From Seiridium cupressi (taxonomy: Eukaryota > Ascomycota > Sordariomycetes > Amphisphaeriales > Sporocadaceae): DNA of 64,000 nucleotides. Shown piece after piece: positions 46,471-58,716 of the stretch. Each line of letters begins with the position of its first letter. The stretch's first letter is position 1. A program made the position numbers and the translations under genes. The notes under the pieces are model-generated. The model had not been told where the DNA came from. It saw only the letters and a list, made by a program, of their open reading frames with translations, and did not search any database. The DNA is taken from positions 108,941 through 172,940 of the forward strand of contig JARVKI010000092.1 of assembly GCA_036674765.1 (NCBI GenBank), read 5' to 3'.

Positions 46471-49400
46471 TCATATGACAGCTCGCCAGTTGCGTTGATA
46501 CTCCATGTACCTGAGTTGATAGTGTTTCATATAATCCGCCGCTGAGTTGGGGTAACGAAGTCTTGCTTCATAGAACCAGAGCTCCCGTCTGGCCTTATCC
46601 AGCGGCGGCGGCGACGACGACGACGACAGCAGTGCGAATTTCACCGTCATTCTAAGCTTTTCGCTCTTCTCCATTCTATCAAAATCACCTCGAGATACCA
46701 GCATTGAGAATTTATCAGCAAAGCTTCACGCTTCACTGTGCCTTTGGATCCGACCGTCTTCGTCTCGAGTATCAACTAGAGCCCCAGGAGATGGCATTGA
46801 TAGGACGTGCTCGGCATTTTCCTCTACGGCAATCCCAAGTGGAGCTCGACCCAATGTGTTTTGAGGATCGACCAAGGCATCATAAGATATTAACGCCTCG
46901 ATCACATAGACATTTGGTTTTTCGGTTTCAAGAGCAATGCGTAATGGCGTACGACCCGAATTGTCTTGGACGTTCACCAAGGCCTTATTTCCTAACAATA
47001 TCTTGGTCACTCGGGCCTTTGGGTCTTCGGATCCAAGAATAATATGCAATAGCGTCCGACCATTTTTGTCTTGGGCATCGATCGTAGCTCCATGTTTCAA
47101 GAGCACACCCACTGCATCCGCATCAGACAACCTTGCTGCTATATGCAAAAGACGCAAGCCTTGCTCGTCTTGGCTATCAACATCTGCTTCGTATCTCAGA
47201 AGCAGCTCGATTCCAGCAGGCCATTTCTGGCTGGCGATATGATACAATGCTGTTTCACCGTCGCTTCCCGACGCCGTAACATCAGCTCCCTTTTCTAATA
47301 AAATTGGGATCATTCGCTTCGCGCGATCAAAAGATGCTGCCAATAACAGCGCTGTGAGACCCCTATCTGTTCGATCTTCGAGCCTGGCAGTAGATTCCGA
47401 GAGTGTTCTGACCATGTTCTTCGCTCCTTGTCGTATGGCATTATGCAGTACATTATGAGCAGACTTATCCCGAGAGTTAGGACTTGCGCCTTGCGATAAA
47501 AGCAGTCGTACTACAGCCAGATGATTCCTCGAGGTGGCGTGATTCAGTGGCGTGCGACCATAGCCGTCTCTTGTCTCGAGAATGTTGTCCTTCAAAGTGT
47601 CATTCACATCGGGAGACTCCGAGAAGTTAGCAATGTAGAGGAAGAAAGATTCCACAACATCTTTGCGTCCATTGCGACAAGCCCAACCGAAAGCAGTTGG
47701 CTGATGCCAATTGTCCTTAGAATGCAAATCGGGCCGTTCTTCAGACAATAGCAGATCGACAACGACTTTGAGTCCCAGAGGAGATGCGACCATCAGAGCC
47801 GTGGTAGGGCTCGTCGGCAAACCACCCTCGTCCCTGAAGTGAGATTTCTTCAACAATTTGTAGGCATCACCATACCATCTCGGGAAAGAGATTGAACTTG
47901 GGTCACAAAGATCCCGCGCACGTGTCTTCATGCGGATGTCATTTGTATGAGACTTGCGGAAGTGGGACACCCAGTTTTCCACTGCGTAGCCCTTCATTGC
48001 TAGTCCTTCAGAATAATACTGGTCGAGAATGGACAAGCAGACCTCTGCAAGTATGCGTTGTGACTCTTCAATGCGGAAAGACTCTTGCCATACACTCTTG
48101 TTCTGAGAAGGACTTGGCAAACTCGATGGCGAAGTTTGCACGAGAAATTCCCCTGACTGTCAGATGGGCGAGATGGATCCTGAAGCCCCTGTCAATAATC
48201 AGCAGCCCACTGAGTCCATTGAGCATTTCTTCGATCCATTCCTCCGGCTCCGGCTCGGGGGGTCCTTCTGAAGGGTCCCATAAACTGATCGCCAGAGCCA
48301 CACTCATCTTTTGTAGGTTCATGGGGTAATGTACCCCAAGAACTATGTGCAACAGGCTTCGGACTTTCTCGGATCCGTGTTTGCTGCTATACCTATTCAG
48401 GATATGCTCATATGTTGCATTCACAGTTGGAGATGAATTTTGGATGGCGGCTTCGATTTCGCGTTTCGTCCGGTAAGAACCTTTGTTGAGAACTTGAAAT
48501 ACGAGAGTGACCCATAGATAAGTGCGGTCCTCAAATTTGGTCAAAGACTCGACCAAATCCTTTTCATCATGCTGGCGGAGCTGAAGTTTCCTGCAAAGGG
48601 TTTCAACGCCTTTTGCAATCACATGTTGGACCTCGGTAGATATCTTCGCGGCCTCTCCATAATTAGACCCATTTAGGTGTATTATAAAGGATAGACTCTG
48701 CCAATCGCGGGAAAATTGATCTAGATCAACGGCCGGTCGACTGGTCAAGAGAAGCGTAAAGGATGAAGAGGTTGATTTGTCGTTGAATATCGCCTCCACC
48801 TTCTTCATCAGCCAGTATCGTCCATTCTCTTCGCATTCGTCCAGGGCATCTAACACACAAATCATCGGCTGTTTGGATGTGGACCTGGTCACTTCTTTGA
48901 ATATATCCCAGAGCTCTTCACGTGAGTTATCTGTGGACCCTGACTTCTCGAATTTGGAGATCACGGCTCCAGAGAGGAATGCCGGGTGGTGAAGATTTGT
49001 TGAAGAAGGCATCGAATGGCGGTTACCGGCGTGTTCTGATCTGGGGAATCGTCTTTGAAGAAGAAGTAGCAGACTGTTGAGCCAGGCGCAGGAAGTATAT
49101 CGTCAATCAAGTATCTGGCCAAGACTGATTTGCCGCACCCTGGTTCTCCGAATACCCATATTAAGGCCGCATCCTCACGGTGTTGCCAATCTTGAAATAG
49201 ACGGTGATCTGTGGACCATAAACAAGTATCCTGTTCTCTTTCTGGATTCAAGTCCTTTTAGTTCCTGTATGGAACTGCAGAGAGTTCCCGGGTGATGTTA
49301 TTTCTCTTGTCTCTCAGGGCGGACCCTTGATGAATTTCCATAAATTGAGACAACACTATAACATTACAGACTACTCAGCAAATTTCAAGCCTTTGGATAG

Positions 49401-50400
49401 GATGACTTACCGTCATTGACTCTTTTGTCAAATTCTTGAAGTTTAAGTGCATCCCGGACACCAATGTCCAGTCTGTGCATAATGTTTGCTTCCGAAGTCT
49501 TCTCAAAGACAATATTACTCAACGTCTCTCGGGTTATTGTGCCCCCTTCTTGTCCCAGTCGAACCTTACTGGCTGTGTAACAACTTTCATAATCTTCGAT
49601 GACAAAGTGTGCCTTGGTGTAGATATGTTTCAGAAGTCTGAAATATGTCCTGTGAAGGAAGCTTGGTTTGTCTGAGACAACACCAGTTTTAAGATGCACA
49701 TCGGAGTGTTTGATGTAGGGCAGATACGTCAGAAGTCTGCCATCGAGCGCAAAGGGAATGATTCCATGATGTTCAAGGTCTCCAGAGGCTCGTAGGTCCA
49801 GGAAGGCAAGTTCCGTAAGTACGTGGTGAAACCAGCTCTGGTTTGCCTCCCCAACTTGACTATCCACGAACTCCCAGATGTGGGCATTACGCTCCTCTCG
49901 CGACAGGTTCCTTTCTTTTGCCTTGTTGTATCGCTTACTGATTTCCGCAGCATATCGCCCTGCAGACTCGTTTTCCCAATAACATTGGACTTCAGAGCCG
50001 AACAAAATAACATTGTCGACAGTTTCCAGCGCACCCCTCTCATTGACACCGTATGGGCTAGGCCGTTCTGAGGAAGCGCCATTGATTCGCTCGCTAGGTA
50101 ATAGACAGAACTGATTTGAGAGTATGTTCTGAACTTCGGCATCGTTATCAACCCGCGGTATATGGGGGAGGCGTGGCGTCCTGTCCGAAAGGACTTGGCA
50201 ACCAGTGGCCCTTAACCAATTGATGATTTCCGCGACACGCCCAGCTCGCGCGTCACTCACTGATTCGTTTGCGTGGGCGTACACGACGAATATGGTCGGT
50301 TATTGGGAGCCATAGAAGATATCGATATTCTTGAGCTGTTTGAGAAGAATTTCGAAAAGTTGATCGAGTGCCTCCTCGAATGATAGCTGATCTGGGAATG
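46471..50400 (-). pseudogene. Decayed NACHT-ankyrin NLR-like receptor (STAND), several lesions
   Basis: Relic of a fungal STAND protein. Frames on the minus strand follow in the right order for one protein. N-terminal domain (50400-49411): FEEALDQLFEILLKQLKN, then IFVVYAHANESVSDARAG, WLRATGCQVLSDRTP and FHHVLTELAFLDLRASGD, perhaps TIR/SEFIR-like. NACHT: Walker A GEPGCGKS (about 49149-49126) and Walker B ICVLDALDECEE (about 48865-48827). Ankyrin repeats, about eight, lie from 47800 to 46740, with a short tail to 46471. An intron probably spans 49410-49356 and another ends at 50401. Lesions: TAA at 50300-50302, TAA at 49258-49260, a frameshift near 48985-49000, a frameshift at a CCCC run (plus strand, 48150-48153), and TGA at 46726-46728. 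No ATG starts the N-terminal frame after the first stop. Intact relatives act in non-self recognition and cell death (established for the class, not for this copy). A few lesions could be assembly errors, but five together are hard to explain that way. Confidence 0.85.
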
Positions 50401-53039
50401 CTAAGAGGAGAGGGACTGGTTAGGATCGTTCTGCTTCGTATATGCATAGGGACAGATGCACCATCATTTATTTGTAGACTATCCCCACCGCGTAGCCGCT
50501 AGGTTGTCTTCGATAACTTATTAGAGACAAGTCGGTCAATTGTCGAGACGAAGACATTCCATGGAAAACGGTAGGGAGCGCCATCGAAAGACAGGCTGCG
50601 GGGTTTTTGAATTATGTGAGCAGAGCCTTACCGCGTCGATGAGGCCCGATGCATCAGCACAGCCTTCAAGGCAGAATTTTGCATTCTGCCAATAGCAGCA
50701 TGTAAAGATGAATTCACGTGATCGGGATGAAACAGCAGCTTGAAATCCATGGTCGAGCGGATGCAAGCTTTGTTATGTTCGACAGAAACACTGGTACTTT
50801 TCTTCTCTCCGTGCAACCTATAGATCTTTGGTGTATGAATTGCTAGGTTCTTTATTTCCCTTACGATACGAAGGTATTCTTTAATAATAATAATAATAAA
50901 ATTTAAAAAAACAGAAAAGGAAATAATTCTTTTTAAAAGGTCGATTATATTCCACTTAAAAACAATACCGACACATTAGTTATATGCTGAGCCAAGCTAG
51001 GAACCTATACCCTTGCTGTGTACAAACGAGAGTCTTGATGTACTCACCAAGGGCAGCAAAATAGACCGCAACTGAAGTCGATCAATTACACACTATGAAT
51101 GACATCAACCAAGAAATTGTTGTCTATGGACGCAAGTTTCAATAATTTCATCCTGGCCCGCATCAACCAAAACAAGCTATATTCGAATTCATGGGGAGAC
51201 ATTACTCGGGACGGTGGCTTACTGTGGCACAGGGCAAGGTTCGAGCGACGAGTCTGAAATACTACACCAGTCATATGAAAGCAATTTGAAGCAGAGTGCA
51301 AATGGTTTGGGGATGGTTTCCGTCCAATATTGGCTATAAATACTACGTTAATAAGTATAGACTATGTTCTATAATAGTGGGCAAAGCAGCCCCCTGAAAA
51401 GCAGCAAACAGCTCGGCGGAGGTGGTACCGTCACGTGTAAATAACGATCCAACAACCCAAGGCTTGGCACGCAGGCGGGTTCAACACGCTTATAGCAAGT
51501 AGGCTAGCTAACATATGCTTTACGTTACTCGTAGCAGATCTGTGAATGCCTAGGGCACTGTGCGACGGGGGAAGTACGTCAGCAGTATCGTGGCAGTCGC
51601 ACTTGGACAGAAAACGGCCAGGTCGCCGGCAATCACAATCCTGATCGGGCGTGAAGGTTGTACCAACGATACCGCTAGCCTGCTAAAAAAAAGCAAGACA
51701 ATGAGTAATTGGGATCGTCAGGGACTTGAGATGAACCTGCTTGGGCGCCTTCATTTTCTCAGCTGCAGGTAGACGTAGTAGCATGCAGCGGTATTTGAGT
51801 TTGCCGGCCGTCGGGACAAATATCGCACAAGAATACGCTCACGACTGCAATATTCTTTTCTCAAAGTTTTGTACAAAAAATGTGTTTCAGTCTGGTCGCT
51901 TCATTCATCTCTTACAACGTTTGGAGACAACGTGGCAGACAGTCACCGGCAATTGGTGATATGGCGATGGTGATGAGGTCTTGGACGAGCTCTGATCGCA
52001 TCAAGAGGTAACCATTGCGCCGGAATGGCATCAATGAAACCAATAAAAATCAGGGTCCTCTAGGTTCGACCAGGCCCTTCCCTTCAGCAACAGAAGCTTG
52101 ACGTCATTTCTGCGACTGAGCGGGATCACCCCGCTACAAAACGCCCCACGATTTGCGTTAGCTCAGCCAAGTTGAGAACGCCCTTGTCTGTGGTTATACT
52201 GAATGCGGATAGACAGGATCCATTCACGTCTCCCTTGGGCCAGTCAAGGACAGGCCAGCGGACGGCCAGGGTGCTCGGCATTGGGCCTCTACTGAGTAAC
52301 GCGCACAACAAGATGCAACATGAGAGAGTGACGACAGTCTTCACCCTCCCGCCGGAGAGGCCACCTGCTGCAGCCAGCAAAACACCCCAGCAGCCTTTTT
52401 TGTCATTCAAGCAAAAGCCTGTGATGATGTGCCCCTTGTGCTACTGTTAGCTTTTCTTTCCCTGCCGTTCGTCATTTTGCAATATACCCCAATCCCCATT
52501 GATTAAACACATTTGCTCTAATTACCCCGTACCCAGGAAACAACTCCAGAGTCAATTCGGAGCTCTACATAGTGAAAAAAGCGTTTGTCGATCGGCATCG
52601 GATTCGTCCCGAGAAAAACTGCCTCTTTTGCGGGCGCATACTCCATTGAGTGGGCTCCAAAGTCGCACGGTTCTAGTCGCACGCAACCGGCCCTTTACTT
52701 GCTCAACGTAACCGCAGAGATCCGAAACCTTGGGGTTTACTACGGCGGCACCATTGACAGATATTTATCTAAACGCTAAAGTCGAGCGTCCCATCTGGCC
52801 TATCTAGTTAGCGACTAGGCCAGCGCGAACTCTCATCGGGTTTTGTAAGTGCGGTACTCTGTCAGCTCGAACCCCCCCGCGGAGGCTCCCTCTCAGCCCA
52901 AAGTCACAGCAGTGCCGACGCCACGGGCTGCCCGACCTACCGATCACCCTAAGACGCTCCGGGCCAAGCAGGTCGCAGTTCGACATCACTAAGCCTTTGT
53001 GATTGCGTCAACACACCACTTGGTGCATTCCACGACACA
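50401..53039. other. Region upstream of NLR relic and of the SLM gene
   Basis: About 2.6 kb. 50401-50430 looks like the 3' end of an intron of the NLR relic (CTAAC branch, CTCTTAG on the minus strand). Frames at 50499-50816 might hold its first exons but cannot be joined convincingly. An A/T-rich tract with AATAAT repeats lies at 50880-50945. The last 200 bases are C-rich and lead into the SLM gene. Confidence 0.5.
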
Positions 53040-55712
53040 ATGGCCGCCAGATCTCCGCTGCCGCAACACCCGCCCGCCGCCCAGTCCTCCCTCTTACAAC
53101 AACAGCCTGCTGCGACCAGAACCCCGAGCACAGGCAGCTATTTCCAGTACCATCAGCCAACGCCTCAACATCCCCCACAGAGAACTGCTGTCGACGAGGA
53201 AACTCTGTCCAACACCCTAGCCAACTCCCAAATCGCCTCCCCACTCGCCGACAACTCCCAGGCCCAGCTGCAAGTACAAAATCGACAGCCCAAATTCACC
53301 GAAGAGTGGGACGCCAGCGTGAGAGGCAGCTCCATCATCGACGGCCCAGCCTATCAGCCCACCATGCAGCGATCCGCCTCGATATCATCGCGCCCCGAGG
53401 TGCTCAACACCACCGGCGATGGCACAACAACCGGCAGCATCTCCCTATCAAGGGGAAACACCCTCAAGAAGAAGTCCTCCTTGCGCCGGAGTGGCAGCAG
53501 GGGCGCAGGCAGTATCAGGCGAAGCAGCAGTCGCCGCAGTATGAAAGCAGGCAGTGTCAGGAGCCTGGCCCTGCAGAGCTCCCACGATCCCGAAGAGACA
53601 CAGAGCGCCTTCTTCTGCCCTGTGCCCACCACAGGAAACCCCACAGAAGTGCTGTCCAACCGATTCCAGACATGGCGCAAGATTCTCAAGGACCTGATCG
53701 CCTACTTCCGCGAGATCCAAAACTTCTACGAGCATCGAGGCAAGTCTCTGCTGAAGCTCGCCAATGTCTTGAACAACACGTCAACCCCACCTGGCTTCCT
53801 GGCCTCGGGTGGTCTGGACGATGCACTTCAGATCTTGCGAAATTACCATAAGACGGCTATTCTCGAGTCTAACAAGGCCCGGGAAATCGAGGAGGACGTC
53901 ATCCTGGCGCTGACCGGGCTAAGGAGTGACCTTGGTCAAAAGATGAAGGAGATCAAGGGCTTGTCCGGCGACTTCAAAAACTCGGTCGAGAAGGAGATGG
54001 ATAACACGCGAAGAGCGGTCAACACTCTCCAAGACGTTCTTGGTCAGAACGAGCTGGACTCGTCCTTGACCACCGGGAAGCAGGACCCCTATTTGTTGAG
54101 ACTGGCTGTGGACCGTCAAGTCGAACGACAGATCGATGAAGAAAACTATCTCCACCAAGCCTACCTAAACCTCGAGACGTCTGGGCGCGAATTGGAGTCG
54201 ATCGTGGTCGGGGAGATCCAAAAGTCATATAATGCATATGCTGGTATTTTGAAGAGAGAGTCTGACGCCGCTTACAATGCTATCGACGAGCTGCGCGTCG
54301 GCCCCATTGCCATGCCCAAAGACCACGAGTGGGTCGCTTTTGTCCAAAGAGACAATCAGTTCGTCGATCCCGAGATGCCCGTCCGTCTGGCAGAGCATAT
54401 TCATTACCCTGGTCGTGACCACTTTGCCTGCCAGGAGATTAGGGCCGGCCTCCTGGAGCGCAAGAGCAAGTACTTGAAGAGCTACACGGCGGGATGGTAT
54501 GTCACAATCTGTTTTACTCGTGCGGCTGATGGCTAACTATATTCTAGGTATGTCCTTTCCCCCACCCACCTGCACGAGTTCAAGAGCGCAGATAAGAGTG
54601 GTGCGCCCATCATGTCGCTCTTTCTCCCGGAACAGAAAGTTGGATCGCATTCGACCGAGGGCGGCTCATCGAACAAGTTCATTCTCAAGGGACGTCAAAC
54701 TGGCTCTATGCACCGTGGGCACACTTGGGTTTTCCGCGCCGAGAGCCACGATACGATGATGGCGTGGTACGAGGATATCAAGGCGTTGACTGAGAAGTCC
54801 CCGGAGGAGCGCAGCCAATTTGTTCGCGGCCATGCACGAACCCTTTCTCGCTCTTCGCAACGGTCTGTCTCCAGCGATGGCATGGTTGACGATGAAGACG
54901 ACGAGCCCTTTGTATCTCACGAAAATGCAGCCGCCGTCATGGCCAGCCCGGGGTCCCGCCATGATCCGACTAACCGTCCAGCGCCCGGGGGAAGATTCCC
55001 GTCTGACCTGCAGGTCAATGCCGAGCGAGGCATGCAGGTGCCGCTGTCTCCCAGCAGTCAAAGCTCTGGTTTTTTAGACAATCATAGTGAGTATGCCATG
55101 CGGGGTGGAATAGCAAATGGTAACAGAGTAAGCGACTACGAGACAATAGCCGCTGCTGGAGCTCTGCCAGGGAGCGGAGTTGGAGAAGGGTTCCCTGGGA
55201 ACAGGGGCTCTCAGCTCATGGTCGGTCAAAATTATGGCAACACGCCGAGCGTGAACATGGATACTGCGCCTAGCCACGCTGCTTTGCTTCACGATCAAGC
55301 GGCGCAGGACGGCGTCAACCCCTACAGCGGGGAACCGGCAACTATTCGACGAAACAGCTCGCATCGATTTTCGGAAGCACCTATCGTTGTTACCAATACG
55401 CACGTTAACCAGGCCGAGAACAGGGAAGTGAGCCAAGAGTTTGGAAACAACGCCTCGCACCCGGGTATTGAGAGACAGTCCGCCAATGTGCCGGCGGTAG
55501 TCGACTATGGAACTCCCGACTATGGCAACCCAAACAAGGCGCACGTCCAGGCGGTCAACCCCGTCGGCAATGGTTATGCCACGCGCGGTGGTGATGCGTA
55601 CGCGCCAAATGGATACGCTCGCCCTGCTGCTGGTCGTAGGATGGACAGCACACCGCATGTGCCCGGCGAATACCCTCGAAGCACCGCAGCTCAGACACCC
55701 AGTGCTTTTTAA
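53040..55712 (+). CDS. SLM1: SLM1/SLM2-type BAR-PH protein (PIP2-binding TORC2 effector)
   Basis: Plasma membrane protein of eisosome/MCT domains that binds PtdIns(4,5)P2 and passes membrane stress to TORC2 and Ypk1 in yeast. Exons 53040-54496 and 54548-55712 give 873 aa. Residues 1-195 are Gln/Pro/Ser-rich with an Arg/Ser-rich patch (KKKSSLRRSGSRGAGSIRRS). The F-BAR-like domain covers about 205-440: NRFQTWRKILKDLIAYFREI, NFYEHRGKSLLKLANVLNNT, ILRNYHKTAILESNKAREIE. The PH domain (about 466-568) has GLLERKSKYLKSYTAGWYVL at its start and HTWVFRAESHDTMMAWYEDI at its end, with the basic loop residues needed for phosphoinositide binding. The 300-residue tail is disordered, with an acidic cluster DDEDDE. 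The single intron (54497-54547) is flanked by a direct repeat GGTATGTC. SLM1 and SLM2 cannot be told apart since most filamentous fungi have one gene. Confidence 0.93.
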
Positions 55713-56787
55713 TCTTGGCGGGACATATATCAGCAGGAAATTGTTTTAGGCAACAAAGGCTTCAGGAGGGGTGGCAAACGAAGCAGTGTTTCTTGATATA
55801 CCTTATTAGTTAGTGTTTTGGTGATATTCGTACTCGTCCTTTGTGTTTGGTTTTGGCGTGTCGTTTCGTGTTATTTGGTCTCCTTCTGATATCCCCCTTT
55901 CATATTCTCAAATGGTTGCAGTGCTTGCTGGGAGTTTCGGCCGGTGCAGGGCAACAAGAGAACTGTAGTCAAAAGTGGTCAGCATGTAGAGAACCTGACA
56001 GATACACGGAATGATATCGCACACCTTGCAACTTCATCGCTTCAGTGACTGTAGGCTAACTAGTACGACTGATAGAAGCATTGCTGGGTTACCAAGCAAA
56101 ACATAATGAGGTCAGGTCGTGAAGTAAGACTGGCAATCAGGAAGGACTGTGATAAACTCACCTATCTATCTTCCAAGAATCATCAGCCGGATTGACCCCG
56201 ACTCCCCACAATGTGAGCTATCTAAGAAGGATAGAGACGGTAGCCGCAAAGACTTGTAATAAGAAGGAAGACCAGGGTTGATTCAGTGGCTTAGGACTGG
56301 ACTCTAGGATGCTTCCAGCCCATGGGATACTCTCCACGCCAGATGTTATCCCGGGAGCATCTTCAAAGAGAGAGAGACGGGCATAGAGAAATCGGCAGAT
56401 GTGAGTTGACGAAGAAAGAACATAACCAACTAGCTGGGCGCACTGGGGAAAGGGAGGCTCGAGGAGTCAATCTACGGCCATGCAAGGAGAAGAAAGCAGG
56501 GAAACTCCTCTGTCACTTGGCTTGGAAAGCCGATGCAGTATAGTGACGAGGCCATTCACACGTTCACTATTCAAAAGGACCATTGTCCCCATGTCGGCTG
56601 AAAAAGTTCATTGCAAACAGGTTATATGTTAAAATAAGTGAGAAAGTTGTCGGAACTGGTTCATTACCATCGGGGGATCTCGAAGGTGATGAATCAATTT
56701 TTATTTGGAAATACTTTGTCCGATGCTTTGGCTGCTTTATCGGCGGCTCATAATTCGACTCGAACAATCGTCTATTTTGTTTAGGTC

Positions 56788-56848
56788 TTTTTTTTTTTTT
56801 TTTTCCCTTCCTCCTTCTCTCCCTTCTTTATCCCCCCCCCCCCCCCCC
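56788..56848. repeat. Polypyrimidine tract with T17 and C17 runs
   Basis: An uninterrupted run of 17 T (56788-56804) is followed by mixed C/T sequence and an uninterrupted run of 17 C (56832-56848). The minus strand is thus purine-only with G17, able to form G-quadruplex or triplex structures. Run lengths may be inexact owing to sequencing slippage. Confidence 0.85.
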
Positions 56849-57565
56849 TCCGCCTCTTCTGGCTGGCACAGCTGTCGGTCATACAAGGAAGTATAGTAAA
56901 TTGTGATGGATCATAAAATTTGCTGTAGACAAACAATGCTCTCTACAAAATCATTCCATGTGGGTATCGCCAGTTGCGGGTCACAGCGTATCTGGTGACA
57001 GCAGTATCTTTCCAGTCTTCACGAGCAGTGCACCGACGCGTTCGGAGAGATACGGAGTGCTGGGCAACACGAACAAGTTAGCTGGACTACGTAAAAATTA
57101 TATGTGAACTATCTCTAGTGTCATTTCATTGTCAACCTGTCTGTAATCTTCTTGGTCATATGTAATGGTGCTACCCTTCAACAACCCAGAATTTGCATCC
57201 AGTTTGCCCAAATCCTCGTGATAGTAGTGGTACTTTCATCTAGTCTCTGGGAACCTTATGACCGAATCTACTGTATTCTCTCGTAGTGTGCTCCTTTGGT
57301 GTTGATGAGTTGTCGAATAGGCTCCATGGCATTGTTTGGCATCATCGAACTGCTTGTGATGGAAAACACCACTGAACAGGGCAGCCAACCTGACTGAGAT
57401 GGCAATGAATGTCTTGGTGACCGTGACCAATATTGGTACTGGACATGCATACAGCAGCTTCGTTCTCTACATTGTATATTGATGGCGGAACTGCCGAAGT
57501 AAACCCTCGTTGCTGTGGAAAGAGGCGGCAGCTTATCATCCATCTGAACAGTTGGTATTTCCATA

Positions 57566-57611
57566 AACTGGTTCATGACCATGGGGTTGTCCCTATGGTC
57601 ATGGACCAGTT
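57566..57611. repeat. Near-perfect 21-bp hairpin with 4-nt loop
   Basis: The arms AACTGGTTCATGACCAT (57566-57582) and ATGGTCATGGACCAGTT (57595-57611) are complementary except one T-G pair. The stem continues inward through GGGG/CCCT, with one more G-T pair, to a TTGT loop. As RNA, all 21 pairs could form. No flanking target-site duplication was recognised. Confidence 0.88.
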
Positions 57612-57663
57612 CCTTGTTTTAAATTTTATAATCCCGGGACGATGTCGATTCGAAATGCATCAG

Positions 57664-57733
57664 ACCCATTCTCTCTCCTTTTTTTTTTTTCCCCTCTTTT
57701 TCTCCCGATTTCTCTCCTTTTTTTTTTTTTTTT
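57664..57733. repeat. Pyrimidine-rich block with T12 and T16 runs
   Basis: About 70 bases almost wholly C/T on the plus strand, with T runs near 57679-57690 and 57718-57733. It lies close behind the hairpin. Confidence 0.8.
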
Positions 57734-58716
57734 GCGTCCAGCATCTGTTTGGCTAAATTCTTTTTTACCTTTTTTATTCCTTGAACGCATTCACAGTGAC
57801 TCTCCTTTTGTCATTCCTCTGGCAAAGGCTTAGCTGCGCACATGAAAGCTGTGTTCATATCTACAGTGTCGACTCAGCTGTCCTGCACATCGATCTACAT
57901 CCAGAGCTTCGAGCAAGGGAGATTTGGGTCACTTGCTAGATTGGCATAACGTTGACATGTATGTAGCTATTGATGAAACGACAGGGAGCAACTGCCACGG
58001 TCGTTTCCGGAGTTTAGTTGGCTCTATAATATTTCATTCAATTACTTACCTCACAACTCTCCTAGTATGACTTTGAATGGATATGTCCCTAGCATCCGGG
58101 CTGCTCCGTTCTTGGTCTTAACAAACGCAGTAGATACAGCCCCTTTTTCCTTCTAAATGTGAGCCAGCCATAATTGGAAGATTTTCTATTTCTCATCCTC
58201 TGCCTTTTCCTTTATAAGAGGAATAGGTTTGGGGTTTATCTGGCTGTAGTACTTGTGTTTGTCATCCTAGTCAAGGGAGAAAGAGTTCTTTATGCATGTT
58301 CATGGTTTAACGCGAAAGGGCCTCACTCAAGCGAAGCTATTTTGGCCCACTTGAGCTGTATACTAAATGGAATCTACAGTAACTACATATAAACCCTTAT
58401 GAGGACGAACCGGTTCGGCACTCCCGGCAAGAATGTGGGTCCCGGCTTCGGCGAATGAGGTCAGGATTACCGGCAACGTGAGTAAATCCCGGGATCAAGC
58501 CATAGTTCAATGGCCAACAATCCTGCCCTCCAATTTCAGAAGAAAAAATTTGCTGGATGAGATTGACCTTTCAACCCCGCGATACCAAAAGCAACCAATA
58601 CATGGGCTTGTATGTTCAGCCACGGCCCTTCATACGGACATCAATGTCATATGTGCCGCTCCAGCGTAGGGTCATAGGCAAGAGGAAACTTCTCCAATCC
58701 ACATTGCAGGAATCAT

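Larger units (their letters stand above)
55713..58716. other. 3 kb gap with homopolymer tracts and a long hairpin
   Basis: No gene could be supported. The notable contents are listed separately: a T17/C17 tract pair (56788-56848), a pyrimidine block with T runs (57664-57733) and a 21-bp hairpin (57566-57611). Open frames are short and composition-driven. Confidence 0.55.

Noticed and set aside
50499..50816. Possible first exons of the NLR relic on the minus strand
   Set aside because: Three frames each give 30 to 60 residues, but no combination with splice sites leads convincingly into 50400. Left out of the pseudogene span.
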